Position numbers and translations under genes: made by a program. Positions 17,250 through 25,047 of a stretch of DNA of 64,000 nt are shown one piece after another (within the stretch, counting starts at the first letter, position 1; every line of letters starts with the position of its first letter). The notes under the pieces were generated by a model. That model was not told where the DNA came from. It was given only the letters and a program-made list of their open reading frames with translations, and made no database searches. Source of the stretch: JACMQW01 sp964536965 (GTDB lineage Bacteria; Bdellovibrionota; UBA1018); the NCBI GenBank assembly GCA_964536965.1, contig CAZIAL010000006.1, forward strand, positions 33,520 through 97,519. The letters run 5' to 3'.

Positions 17250-18419
17250 TCAGTTTTTCTTCGGCCCGAAATTTTCCGCTAATGCGAGAGCCATTGCTCT
17301 AGCAATCCGATCCTGTGCTTGTGCAGTATAGTGGACTTCGTCGACGTATGCTTGTCCGGAAAAGTCATCGAAGATATTTGTCAGATCCTTAACGCGGACT
17401 TTCTGCGAAAGTATACCCTTACGCATCGATCGCACGTCCGTCAGATAGGACGAGAAGTGGTCCCAAAATCTTTGTGATCGCCGAGAGTAGATTTCGGATT
17501 CTTCCGGAGATCGTACTTTCTTCGAAAAAAGCAGGGGCTGCGGAAACCAGATAAAATTTGCACCTTGGCCCCGGCTTAAAGAGTCCATAAGTTCGATGTT
17601 TTTCACGTAGTAACGGATGGCTGGAAGTGGAACGGGATAGGTTGGCTCGAGTTTCGGATTTCCGAGGAGAAGCCGGTCGGAAGCCCGCCGATTCGATTTA
17701 CCGGTGCGAGCAACGACCTCATCCATAAAGATGCCCGACCATGTATATCTCAGGTACCACGATAGACCCCACGAAAGAGCATTGAGGAATGCACCGCGGG
17801 GAGTGCTTACTGCATGGGTCGACAAAAATTGCTGAACTTCTCGGAAATGCCAAGTTTTAGAAAAATCCGAGCCGATATGGGACCGTTCTAACGCGTGCGC
17901 GAGAAAATCATTCACTCCGTCGAGCGCGAGAACCGCGTCAACAGTTGCGAACGGAAAAACTTTAATCGAAAGGGCGAGGAGTTCTTGCTTCGAATAGAAG
18001 CCAGATACGGCCTCGTTTATGACTGTGATTTTTTTTCCCTTGAAGGCCGGCAGTGACTGCAAATGGTATCCAATTCGGCCCGCTATCGATTCTTCGTAAC
18101 GGAGCACGCCACTTCCCTCCATCGTCGATCCGCCCACGGTTACGACGCGAAATTCATTCGGCTCCTTTTCCGGAAGGGGTTTGCGTTGACGCCCGGAAAG
18201 CGCCTCTCTTTCCGGATACCATCCAAGGTTGGGATCGTAATCGATGAAGGCGCGCTGAGTAAGCTGTGCCTGGTGTGTCGGAGAACTCGAGGAAAATGGG
18301 TGGGGTAGATAATCTCTGGAGCGCAGTTGGGGCAATAAGACAATGCCGATGAGTCCAAAAACCTCGAGGAACAAGAGCCAAGCGAAAGGGAGAAGTACGA
18401 CGCCGAAGGTCTTTTTCAT
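17250..18419 (-). CDS. Membrane-anchored SGNH/GDSL-family hydrolase
   Basis: 389 residues from ATG 18419, which has AGGAA seven bases upstream. A TTG at 18464 would add 15 residues and overlap the carbamoyltransferase stop. A hydrophobic segment at about residues 5-30 looks like a signal anchor with the rest outside the cytoplasm. The catalytic blocks are visible: VTVGGSTMEGSG (nucleophile Ser), LALDGVNDF (Asn block), and VDEVHYTAQA near the C-terminus (Asp-His pair). Such proteins remove or transfer acyl groups, for example sugar O-acetylation. It is the last gene of the leftward operon and is followed by a terminator hairpin. The acyl substrate is not known. Confidence 0.78.
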   Translation of the reverse strand: MKKTFGVVLLPFAWLLFLEVFGLIGIVLLPQLRSRDYLPHPFSSSSPTHQAQLTQRAFIDYDPNLGWYPEREALSGRQRKPLPEKEPNEFRVVTVGGSTMEGSGVLRYEESIAGRIGYHLQSLPAFKGKKITVINEAVSGFYSKQELLALSIKVFPFATVDAVLALDGVNDFLAHALERSHIGSDFSKTWHFREVQQFLSTHAVSTPRGAFLNALSWGLSWYLRYTWSGIFMDEVVARTGKSNRRASDRLLLGNPKLEPTYPVPLPAIRYYVKNIELMDSLSRGQGANFIWFPQPLLFSKKVRSPEESEIYSRRSQRFWDHFSSYLTDVRSMRKGILSQKVRVKDLTNIFDDFSGQAYVDEVHYTAQAQDRIARAMALALAENFGPKKN

Positions 18420-18460
18420 TTCCGCGTTCCTGAAAGTGATCCACGCCAAGAAAGGATTTA

Positions 18461-20299
18461 TCAATCAAGCTCGAATGAGCTTTGGTATTCCTTCTTGAGA
18501 GCGGGATCCTGCGTTTCCTTCTTTAAGTAACAATTGCCGATGGAAAGGCAATCAATATCTGTCCCCATAAAACAGCGGAAAGCGTCCTCGGGGGATCCGA
18601 CGATGGGTTCACCACGAATATTAAAACTGGTATTGACCAAAATTGGACAACCGGTCTTTTGCTCGAAGGCCTGAAGGAGACGATGAAAAGTTGGGTTCGT
18701 TTCCGAGTGTACGGTTTGGATACGCGCGGAGTAGTCGATATGGGTGACGGCTGGAATGTCCGATCGCGAAACATTTAATTTTTCGATTCCGAAAAGACTC
18801 TCTTGTTCCCGAGACATTTTCAGTTGACGATCTTTTTTCACTTCGGCCACAAAGAGCATGTAGGGACTGTCTTCATCCAGTTCAAACCAATCCGAAACTT
18901 TTTCACGTAAAACAGCGGGCGCGAATGGTCGGAAAGATTCGCGAAATTTTACCTTTAGATTCAGGAGGGATTGCATCTTTGGGGATCGCGCGTCTCCCAA
19001 TATTGATCGATTTCCCAATGCCCGAGGTCCGAACTCCATCCGACCTTGGAACCAGCCAACGGCCTTACTTTCGGCCAAATCTTTCGCTGTTCGCTCGATT
19101 AATTTCTCAGGAGTGAGAACCTCGAATTTCGCGCCTAAATTTCTCAAACGGGACTCGATATCGGATTGCTCGAATTCCGGGCCCAAATATGCGCCTTGCA
19201 TTGAATCCGTCTTTCCGTCGTGCACTGATCTCGGCATATCTAAGGCCTGATAATACGCCGCCAGTGCGGCGCCCAGCGCCCCTCCCGCGTCTCCGGACGC
19301 GGGCTGTATCCAGATATTTTCGAAATCTCCTTGGCGCAAAAGTCTTCCATTGGCAACGCAGTTGAGGGCAACTCCGCCAGCGAGACAAAGGTTTTTTGAT
19401 CCGCTTTCGAGGGCAATCGAGCGGCCCAGTTTCAGAACAATTTCTTCGGTCACTTTCTGAATAGATGCGGCCAGATCCATGTGAATCTGCTCGAGCTTTT
19501 GCTCAGGCATGCGGATGTGGCTATCAAAAAGACGATTAAACTTTTCGTTCGTCATCTTTAAGTCCGTGCAGTAGGCGAAGTACTCAAGGTTCAGTCGAAA
19601 GGAGCCGTCGGGTTTTACGTCGACTAAATGATCGTAAATACGATCAACGTAGCGAGGTTCGCCATAGGGAGCAAGTCCCATCAACTTGTACTCTCCCGAG
19701 TTTACCTTGAAGCCCGTGTAGTAAGTAAAAGCTGAATATAAAAGCCCCAGAGAATGGGGAAAATGAATTTCCTTAGAAACGCTCACCCGATTATCTATTC
19801 CAAAGGCTAGAGAAGTGGTGGCCCATTCTCCAACGCCGTCCATGGTAAGGATAGCGGCAGATTGGAAAGGCGAAGGGAAAAAGGCACTCGCAGCGTGAGA
19901 CTGGTGGTGCTCAGCAAAAAGTAGTTTTTCTTTCCAGTTGATCTCGGGGTGCTCGTCCCTGAGTTTTTCGAGAAGCATATCCTTCTGAAAAAGCTTCTCC
20001 CGAATCCAAACGGGCATAGAACGCGCGAAGCTCGTAAATCCGCGAGGTGCGAAAGCTAAATGACTCTCTAGGAGTCTCTCAAACTTAAGGAGTGGTTTGT
20101 CGTAAAATACGACATAATCAAGTTCATCCGCGGTAATGCCACCTGCTTTCAGACAGTAATCTATCGACTTCTTTGGATAGTCCGAATCGTGCTTTTTTCT
20201 CGTGAATCGCTCCTCCTGGGCGGCTGCGATCACCTTTCCATCATCGATGAGCGCGGCCGCGCTATCGTGATAATATGCGGAAATTCCTAGCACGCGCAT
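18461..20299 (-). CDS. O-carbamoyltransferase, NodU/CmcH/SxtI family
   Basis: 612 residues from ATG 20299; an upstream in-frame start at 20353 would run through the neighbouring small gene. The N-terminal Kae1-like domain shows GISAYYHDSAAALIDDG, EHHQSHAASAFF, and GEYKLMGLAPYG. It continues with CLAGGVALNCVANGRL for nucleotide binding. The C-terminal domain has GRMEFGPRALGNRSILGD and CPILVNTSFNIRGEPIV. These enzymes use carbamoyl phosphate and ATP to carbamoylate hydroxyl groups of sugars (nodulation factors, cephamycin, saxitoxin). AAGGA overlaps the stop of the DUF5989-like gene just upstream. Carbamoylation of a sugar in this polymer is the likely role. Confidence 0.92.
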   Translation of the reverse strand: MRVLGISAYYHDSAAALIDDGKVIAAAQEERFTRKKHDSDYPKKSIDYCLKAGGITADELDYVVFYDKPLLKFERLLESHLAFAPRGFTSFARSMPVWIREKLFQKDMLLEKLRDEHPEINWKEKLLFAEHHQSHAASAFFPSPFQSAAILTMDGVGEWATTSLAFGIDNRVSVSKEIHFPHSLGLLYSAFTYYTGFKVNSGEYKLMGLAPYGEPRYVDRIYDHLVDVKPDGSFRLNLEYFAYCTDLKMTNEKFNRLFDSHIRMPEQKLEQIHMDLAASIQKVTEEIVLKLGRSIALESGSKNLCLAGGVALNCVANGRLLRQGDFENIWIQPASGDAGGALGAALAAYYQALDMPRSVHDGKTDSMQGAYLGPEFEQSDIESRLRNLGAKFEVLTPEKLIERTAKDLAESKAVGWFQGRMEFGPRALGNRSILGDARSPKMQSLLNLKVKFRESFRPFAPAVLREKVSDWFELDEDSPYMLFVAEVKKDRQLKMSREQESLFGIEKLNVSRSDIPAVTHIDYSARIQTVHSETNPTFHRLLQAFEQKTGCPILVNTSFNIRGEPIVGSPEDAFRCFMGTDIDCLSIGNCYLKKETQDPALKKEYQSSFELD

Positions 20300-20312
20300 A
20301 ATGTACGAATCC

Positions 20313-20462
20313 TTAAAATAACGTGTAGATGAATGGAGCGATCGCGGATCCACTGGAAACTACAAAAAGTACTCCCAGTACCAGCGCGAAAAATAGAATG
20401 GGTACTAGCCAGTATTTCTTTCGTGCCAAAACGAGTGCGATGAGATCGCGAACAGTATCCAT
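20313..20462 (-). CDS. Small DUF5989/SxtK-like membrane protein (49 aa)
   Basis: ATG at 20462 to TAA at 20313-20315, 49 residues, translated by hand. It begins MDTVRDLIALVLARKKYW, then one strongly hydrophobic helix (about residues 19-36), then GSAIAPFIYTLF at the end. The charged RKK-Y-W just before the helix and the C-terminal GSAxAPFIYTLF are the hallmark of the tiny DUF5989 proteins found beside carbamoyltransferases, as sxtK is in saxitoxin clusters. It starts two bases after the SxtJ-like stop and ends 13 bases before the carbamoyltransferase start. Its function is unknown; a membrane adaptor for the carbamoyltransferase is a reasonable guess. Confidence 0.85.
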   Translation of the reverse strand: MDTVRDLIALVLARKKYWLVPILFFALVLGVLFVVSSGSAIAPFIYTLF

Positions 20463-20464
20463 AA

Positions 20465-20875
20465 TTAAAAGGGCCTCTTCATTTGTTCGATCATTGTCAT
20501 CGAGTTTTTTTCGCGCGCAATCCAGTAGCTTTCGAGCTTGGCATCCAGTTTAAGCTGTAAAAGATCTTTCCCAAAGATTCTTAAAACAAAGCCGATGGGA
20601 GTGACCACGCCCAGAAAAAGAATTCCCATCGCAATGGGACTTGTAACTCGAGAGAGGGCTATTCCGAAACGCGCCCACCACCGATTTGGCACTTCTAATA
20701 AGCGAGGACTGATTAGAGAAACCAAGAATAGGAGCGTACTCAAAATTAAAAAATAGATGCGGACAGGTCGGCCCGCCAGAAGTGGCCATAAGGCTATAAT
20801 GGCGAAAAAAGCCGTAAATACGAAACCAAATGATCGATTAGATGAGCGTTTTATTGAAGAGTAATGGTCGGACAT
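20465..20875 (-). CDS. SxtJ-family membrane protein
   Basis: 136 residues. Two hydrophobic hairpin helices lie at about 18-35 and 40-57, and a third hydrophobic stretch at about 78-100, followed by a polar C-terminus with KLDAKLESYWIAREK. The helix spacing and the WW-ARFG segment fit the SxtJ family, which accompanies NodU-type carbamoyltransferases in many surface-sugar loci. The gene overlaps a 43-codon upstream reading frame by one base (TAATG) and is followed two bases later by the DUF5989-like gene. Function is unknown beyond this association. Confidence 0.8.
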   Translation of the reverse strand: MSDHYSSIKRSSNRSFGFVFTAFFAIIALWPLLAGRPVRIYFLILSTLLFLVSLISPRLLEVPNRWWARFGIALSRVTSPIAMGILFLGVVTPIGFVLRIFGKDLLQLKLDAKLESYWIAREKNSMTMIEQMKRPF

Positions 20876-21006
20876 TAAAATTCGTCCTCAGAACTGATTT
20901 TGGCTCCAAAGGTGCCTCGGACCTTTTTCAGCTTTGGCCTCCGGAGGCGATCGTGAATCACCAAGTCTAGAATGTCACTTGGGTGGTAAAATTGTACAAG
21001 ATTCAT
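20875..21006 (-). CDS. Possible 43-residue protein preceding the SxtJ-like gene
   Basis: ATG at 21006 to TAA at 20875-20877. It begins one base after the TylF-like stop (TAG-T-ATG) and ends in TAATG overlap with the SxtJ-like start, so it fills the gap exactly. The product starts MNLVQFYHPSDILDLVIHD, is rich in basic residues in the middle (RLRRPKLKKVRG) and ends SSEDEF. No membrane helix or known motif is seen. There is no clear ribosome site, so translation would be coupled to the upstream stop. The precise packing argues for a real gene; its small size and lack of a recognised family argue for caution. Confidence 0.6.
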   Translation of the reverse strand: MNLVQFYHPSDILDLVIHDRLRRPKLKKVRGTFGAKISSEDEF

Positions 21007-21007
21007 A

Positions 21008-21691
21008 CTATTCGTAAACGATGAAGCTCTTTCCGAACCAGCCCGCTTGTAAGTGTGGGTTCAGCTTCCAGCGCGATTTTTCCAACCACTCGCCGATTGC
21101 TTTTTGTTCCCCGCGTGCGGGATCGCCCTGGAAATGGAAGAAATCATCGAAGTAAACGACGGAACCCGGCTGGAGCAATGGATCGATGAACTTAAGTACA
21201 TCTACCGTCGATTCGTATAGGTCGCAGTCTACGAAAGCGAAAGCAATCTTACGTCCCTTTTCTTGAAAAGATTTCTGGAGCGCCGGAGTCAGTGACTCGT
21301 TGTAAAAGCCTTTCACCGTCTCAACCCGATTAACTAGTTTTCCCTGTTTTCGAACCAGACGCATGAAGTGGGATTCGGAAGTGGTAAGGGCACCGCGTTT
21401 CCAATGCAAATGAAAGCGATCGATCCCCTTTGGCTCCGGCAAACCTTCGAAAGAATCGAAGGCGTAAAACCGCATGGAGTCGATACCTTTACGGTGAGCG
21501 TCTGCGAGAGCCATTCGAAACGTCACTGCCTTATGGCATCCGTATTCGTGGTAGTCCCCATCGACTTGATTTTCTTTAAGATAGTCGAAAATCTGCCAGA
21601 TTAACCGTTGGCGCTCGTTATACCGAATTTTCGAGTTATTAAATCGGATCTCGCGCTTTTTGCGCAATTTCTCCCGAAGGGCTTCCAGCAT
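21008..21691 (-). CDS. TylF/MycF-family O-methyltransferase
   Basis: 227 residues. YHEYGCHKAVTFRMAL (SAM-binding region), AFDSFEGLPEP, FAFVDCDLYESTVDVL and VVYFDDFFHF (metal-binding acidic residues) appear in the order of the macrocin O-methyltransferase family. These are metal-dependent sugar O-methyltransferases of antibiotics, with many relatives in polysaccharide loci. A basic helical N-terminus (REKLRKKREIRF) precedes the fold. It probably methylates a sugar hydroxyl of the polymer. Its start shares a base with the end of the upstream transketolase subunit gene. Confidence 0.82.
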   Translation of the reverse strand: MLEALREKLRKKREIRFNNSKIRYNERQRLIWQIFDYLKENQVDGDYHEYGCHKAVTFRMALADAHRKGIDSMRFYAFDSFEGLPEPKGIDRFHLHWKRGALTTSESHFMRLVRKQGKLVNRVETVKGFYNESLTPALQKSFQEKGRKIAFAFVDCDLYESTVDVLKFIDPLLQPGSVVYFDDFFHFQGDPARGEQKAIGEWLEKSRWKLNPHLQAGWFGKSFIVYE

Positions 21692-22620
21692 TAGGTTTTC
21701 TCCAGAAGATGTTGGAGAGTGGTCACGAGGTTCTCGGTCGAAATTCCAAACTCTGCCAAGAGGCTTGCCTGGGAACCGTAATGTTTCGGAAAAACATCCG
21801 GGATGCCGATGCGCTTGAATTTTTTCGACGGATTGAACCCTGCTTCGGCGATAAGGGTTGCCACTGCGGAACCTAGACCCCCGATAGTCGTATTTTCTTC
21901 GATCGTTACGATCGCGCGCACCTTCCCGCAGGCAGCAAGGATGGCCGCTTCATCTAACGGCTTAATCGTGTGAACATGCAGCACGCCGACCCCTATTCCA
22001 TGCTCCGACAGAGCGGCCGCGGCCTCGAGTCCGTATTTCAGAGTGATGCCAGTAGTGATGACCAGGGCGTCCGAACCTTCGCGACGAAGGATTGCTTTTC
22101 CAATGCGAAACTCATCTGAAGGCGAAGAGACTACTGGGTCGCCGCCTTTGCCGAATCGAATGTACATTGGGCCGCGGTAGTCCAGGCTCTGCTGCATCAG
22201 TCGCTTCATTTCTTCCGCGTCCGAAGGAGCGACGATAGTTAAGTTTGGAAGCGCACGAAGTACGGAGAGGTCTTCGATCGCCAAGTGAGTGGGTCCGAGC
22301 GGAGCATAGACGAGGCCACCACCGCTGGCGAGTAGACGCACCGGAACCTCGTGCAGACAAAGATCGATCGCCACTTGCTCGAATGCTCGCCGAGCGATAA
22401 ACGTCGCAATGGTATTAAAATAAGGAATTTTGCCTTCGAGTGCTAGACCGGCGCAAAGGCCTACGATGTTGGCTTCGCTGACCCCTTCCATGAGAAAACG
22501 CTCGGGCATCTCGGCTTTAAATTGTTTCAGAGTTCCGACGCCCAGGTCGGACCCAACGAAGTAAACACGCGGGTCCTGTTTGGCGAGATCGTAAACGCAG
22601 TTTAGGGCGGTCTGTCTCAT
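21691..22620 (-). CDS. Split transketolase, C-terminal subunit (first pair)
   Basis: 309 residues holding the pyrimidine-binding and C-terminal domains of a two-subunit transketolase. EGVSEANIVGLCAGLAL contains the catalytic glutamate that activates the thiamine ring, GGGLVYAPLGPTHLAIED follows, and the last 120 residues form the third domain. It works with the adjacent N-terminal subunit, whose stop overlaps its start by 4 nt. In sugar loci, split transketolases are thought to move a two-carbon ketol unit onto or off unusual sugars. Here the neighbours are a HAD-kinase fusion, a methyltransferase and a carbamoyltransferase. Confidence 0.85.
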   Translation of the reverse strand: MRQTALNCVYDLAKQDPRVYFVGSDLGVGTLKQFKAEMPERFLMEGVSEANIVGLCAGLALEGKIPYFNTIATFIARRAFEQVAIDLCLHEVPVRLLASGGGLVYAPLGPTHLAIEDLSVLRALPNLTIVAPSDAEEMKRLMQQSLDYRGPMYIRFGKGGDPVVSSPSDEFRIGKAILRREGSDALVITTGITLKYGLEAAAALSEHGIGVGVLHVHTIKPLDEAAILAACGKVRAIVTIEENTTIGGLGSAVATLIAEAGFNPSKKFKRIGIPDVFPKHYGSQASLLAEFGISTENLVTTLQHLLEKT

Positions 22621-23423
22621 TGGAGCGCCCCCAGGAGCTCAGTAATTTCAGCATCGGACACTTTATTTTTATGGTGCCAGCTTAAATTTCCTTCGGTGAG
22701 TGGAGTGCCCTTGCCTTTGATTGTGTGGCAAATCAGAATTGAGGGTTTGTCGTTCACGAATGGTAGATCGAGCAAGGTTTTTCGAAGCGCTACGGAATCG
22801 TGTCCGTCGACTTCGACCACTCCCCAGCCAAAACTTCGCCATTTTTCGGCAAGGGGTTCAAGATCGAGGACTTCGCACGTCGTTGAGTAGGACTGCTGTT
22901 TATTGTAATCAACGATTCCAACGAGATTGGTCAGTCGATGTTTTGCCGCGCACATCGCAGCTTCCCAAACCGAACCTTCGTTCAGTTCGCCATCGCCCAT
23001 AATCACAAACACTCGATGGGTGGCCTGATCATTTTTCGCCGCGAGGGCCATGCCGACCCCGATAGGAAGTCCATGCCCCAGACTACCAGTGGACGCTTCT
23101 ACTCCGGGTACCTTTCCGTATTCCGGATGACCGCCGAGCATTCCATCCGATTTACAGAATTTCTCCAGTTCAGCTGGAGAAAAAAATCCCTTTTCCGCGA
23201 GGATTGCATAAAGCGCGAGACAACCGTGTCCCTTGCTCAAAATGCAACGATCCCTGCTCGGCAACCGTGGAATGGCGGGATCATATTTGAGGATGTCGTC
23301 GTAGAGGGTCCGGAGAATCTCGACGAGCGAGAATGCGGAACCCACATGTCCTCGCTGGCCGGCGGCTAAAGTCCGTACGATCCGGCGCCGCAATTCGCGT
23401 GATTTTTCAGATAGATTGCTCAT
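22617..23423 (-). CDS. Split transketolase, N-terminal (ThDP-binding) subunit (first pair)
   Basis: 268 residues. GHVGSAFSLVEIL, LSKGHGCLALYAIL, and TGSLGHGLPIGVGMAL are transketolase signatures. The thiamine diphosphate motif GDGELNEG, about 27 residues before DYNK, binds cofactor and Mg. It forms the active enzyme with the following gene. The ATG overlaps the end of the HAD-kinase gene by 17 nt. A central-metabolism transketolase is normally a single chain of about 660 residues, so this split pair is a specialised enzyme. Confidence 0.85.
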   Translation of the reverse strand: MSNLSEKSRELRRRIVRTLAAGQRGHVGSAFSLVEILRTLYDDILKYDPAIPRLPSRDRCILSKGHGCLALYAILAEKGFFSPAELEKFCKSDGMLGGHPEYGKVPGVEASTGSLGHGLPIGVGMALAAKNDQATHRVFVIMGDGELNEGSVWEAAMCAAKHRLTNLVGIVDYNKQQSYSTTCEVLDLEPLAEKWRSFGWGVVEVDGHDSVALRKTLLDLPFVNDKPSILICHTIKGKGTPLTEGNLSWHHKNKVSDAEITELLGALQ

Positions 23424-25047
23424 CGGTGGTCAATTTATGCAGCAAGGACCGAGCTTTATCCAGCTGTTTGCGCCGAAGGAGTGCGACGTCGGAACCCCCC
23501 TGAGAAGCAAATTCCCGACGATCCAACTGGCAGGCGAGAAACTCGTTCAGTAAGATCAAACACCATTTCATTCCATAGATCGGATAGCTCGCGTAGAGAC
23601 GCGGTTTAAGGCGCTCTCCCTCCGGGAGCTGTGGAATAAGCCGGTTCCAAAAATGGTTGCGTTCCGCCAAGGAGAGCCCCATGGCTGGATGCAGCGCGAA
23701 ATCAGAAAGCGTTTTGACCGGGTCATCCACTCCAAAATACTCGAAATCGAGAAAAATGAGATTCCCCGAGACTTCTTCGATCGCGTTGTGAAAACCAAAG
23801 TCCGACGGGCTAAGAATGCGACTCTCGAGTGAGAGCACTTCGTCTGGCGATCTTCCTTCTTGGGCGATCCTCCGGGCCCCGATTTCTACGAACTTCTCGT
23901 AGTGAAGGTCCCAGTCGGCGAGGTAATTCCGGAGCTCGCTTGTGAGAACGCCATCTCTATTTGCTGCTTCGCGCAGGCGGGTTCGTCTTCGACCGAGGTT
24001 TTCCAGAAGCGCATTCCAGCTGAAGGTCGCTTCCGAAGCGGGCGCATCCACGGTAGTAGGTCGGGGTAACCGCGCGATAAAGTCCGCGGCCTGGTCGAGG
24101 TGACTTGTAAATCGGTTCGTCGACAAAGGCCGATGTCCGTCGACGAATCGATAGTAGGCGACGCTATCTTCAGGAGCAATTGCTCGGGGTTCTGGAATCG
24201 TCCTGATGCCGACAGCCCATAGCTTTTCTAGGGCTTGATACTCCGTGTCCATGCGGTTCCGCGGATCGGCGGCGTCGCGGAAATACCACTTCGCGACCAC
24301 TTCCTCGTTGGGTGGAAGCTTAACGCGGAAAACGCGGCTGTTTCGTCCGGCATAGATAGGTTGTAATCCTACAGGAACACTTCCGAATACTTTTAGTGAT
24401 ATGGCGTCGATCGCGACAAAGCGCGACTCCATTTCGGCGACGCTCTTTTGGATCGCGACCCAGCTATTGCAGATTTGTACTCCTGGAGCTCGGGGCGGCT
24501 CAGATCCCGGACGAAAGAGAATTCGCTCGATGGTTTTCGGAAAGCTAGGTTCCGCGAAAACCTCTTCTAGGTCATCAATGAACCACTGACAGTTTAAATT
24601 TGCGACACGAGCGATTTTTTCTGAACGCGTCGCCTCGAAGTAAACGTCGCTTTCATTCATGCCTAACCCCGTCGATGAAAAGAAGTCGTGCCTCCGCATC
24701 CATTGGCGGGCGGCTTCGCGGAGGGGGGTTCGCGTTTCGTCGATTGCAGCATACTCCGATTTATGACTGACGATTACGATGCGAAGATCAAGCTTTCGGC
24801 AAGCGGAGAAAAATTCTTGGACGCCGGGAATTAGCTGGGCGCTCTCCATCGCCGGGCCGTATGCTTCGCCCTGCAGTTTTTGCCATCCCAGATCACCACT
24901 CGGTCCCCTTCGGATCGCATCCCTCAGCTCGCGTTTACTGCCGACGAAATCGGGAGATATTAAGTTATGTTTACGGGCTAAAGTCCAAAAAAGTTCGTCG
25001 TAACTCGCAATCGTATTGTCGAAGTCGATACCAACGATGCGTTTCAT
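23407..25047 (-). CDS. Fusion of a HAD-like phosphatase and an APH/choline-kinase-like kinase
   Basis: 546 residues from ATG 25047, in ATGA overlap with the ABC exporter gene; seven more codons upstream are open but lie inside that gene. Residues 1 to about 190 form a HAD-like unit: IVGIDFDNTIASYD has the DxD pair, IVIVSHKSEY the second motif, and WFIDDLEEVF the late acidic motif. From about 215 on, an aminoglycoside-phosphotransferase/choline-kinase fold follows: RVFRVKLPPNEEVVAKW, the catalytic loop SPSDFGFHN (near 420) and FLDFEYFGVDDP. One half can phosphorylate and the other dephosphorylate, which suggests sequential steps on one sugar. The fusion is unusual and the substrate unknown; the next genes encode a transketolase. 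Confidence 0.78.
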   Translation of the reverse strand: MKRIVGIDFDNTIASYDELFWTLARKHNLISPDFVGSKRELRDAIRRGPSGDLGWQKLQGEAYGPAMESAQLIPGVQEFFSACRKLDLRIVIVSHKSEYAAIDETRTPLREAARQWMRRHDFFSSTGLGMNESDVYFEATRSEKIARVANLNCQWFIDDLEEVFAEPSFPKTIERILFRPGSEPPRAPGVQICNSWVAIQKSVAEMESRFVAIDAISLKVFGSVPVGLQPIYAGRNSRVFRVKLPPNEEVVAKWYFRDAADPRNRMDTEYQALEKLWAVGIRTIPEPRAIAPEDSVAYYRFVDGHRPLSTNRFTSHLDQAADFIARLPRPTTVDAPASEATFSWNALLENLGRRRTRLREAANRDGVLTSELRNYLADWDLHYEKFVEIGARRIAQEGRSPDEVLSLESRILSPSDFGFHNAIEEVSGNLIFLDFEYFGVDDPVKTLSDFALHPAMGLSLAERNHFWNRLIPQLPEGERLKPRLYASYPIYGMKWCLILLNEFLACQLDRREFASQGGSDVALLRRKQLDKARSLLHKLTTDEQSI

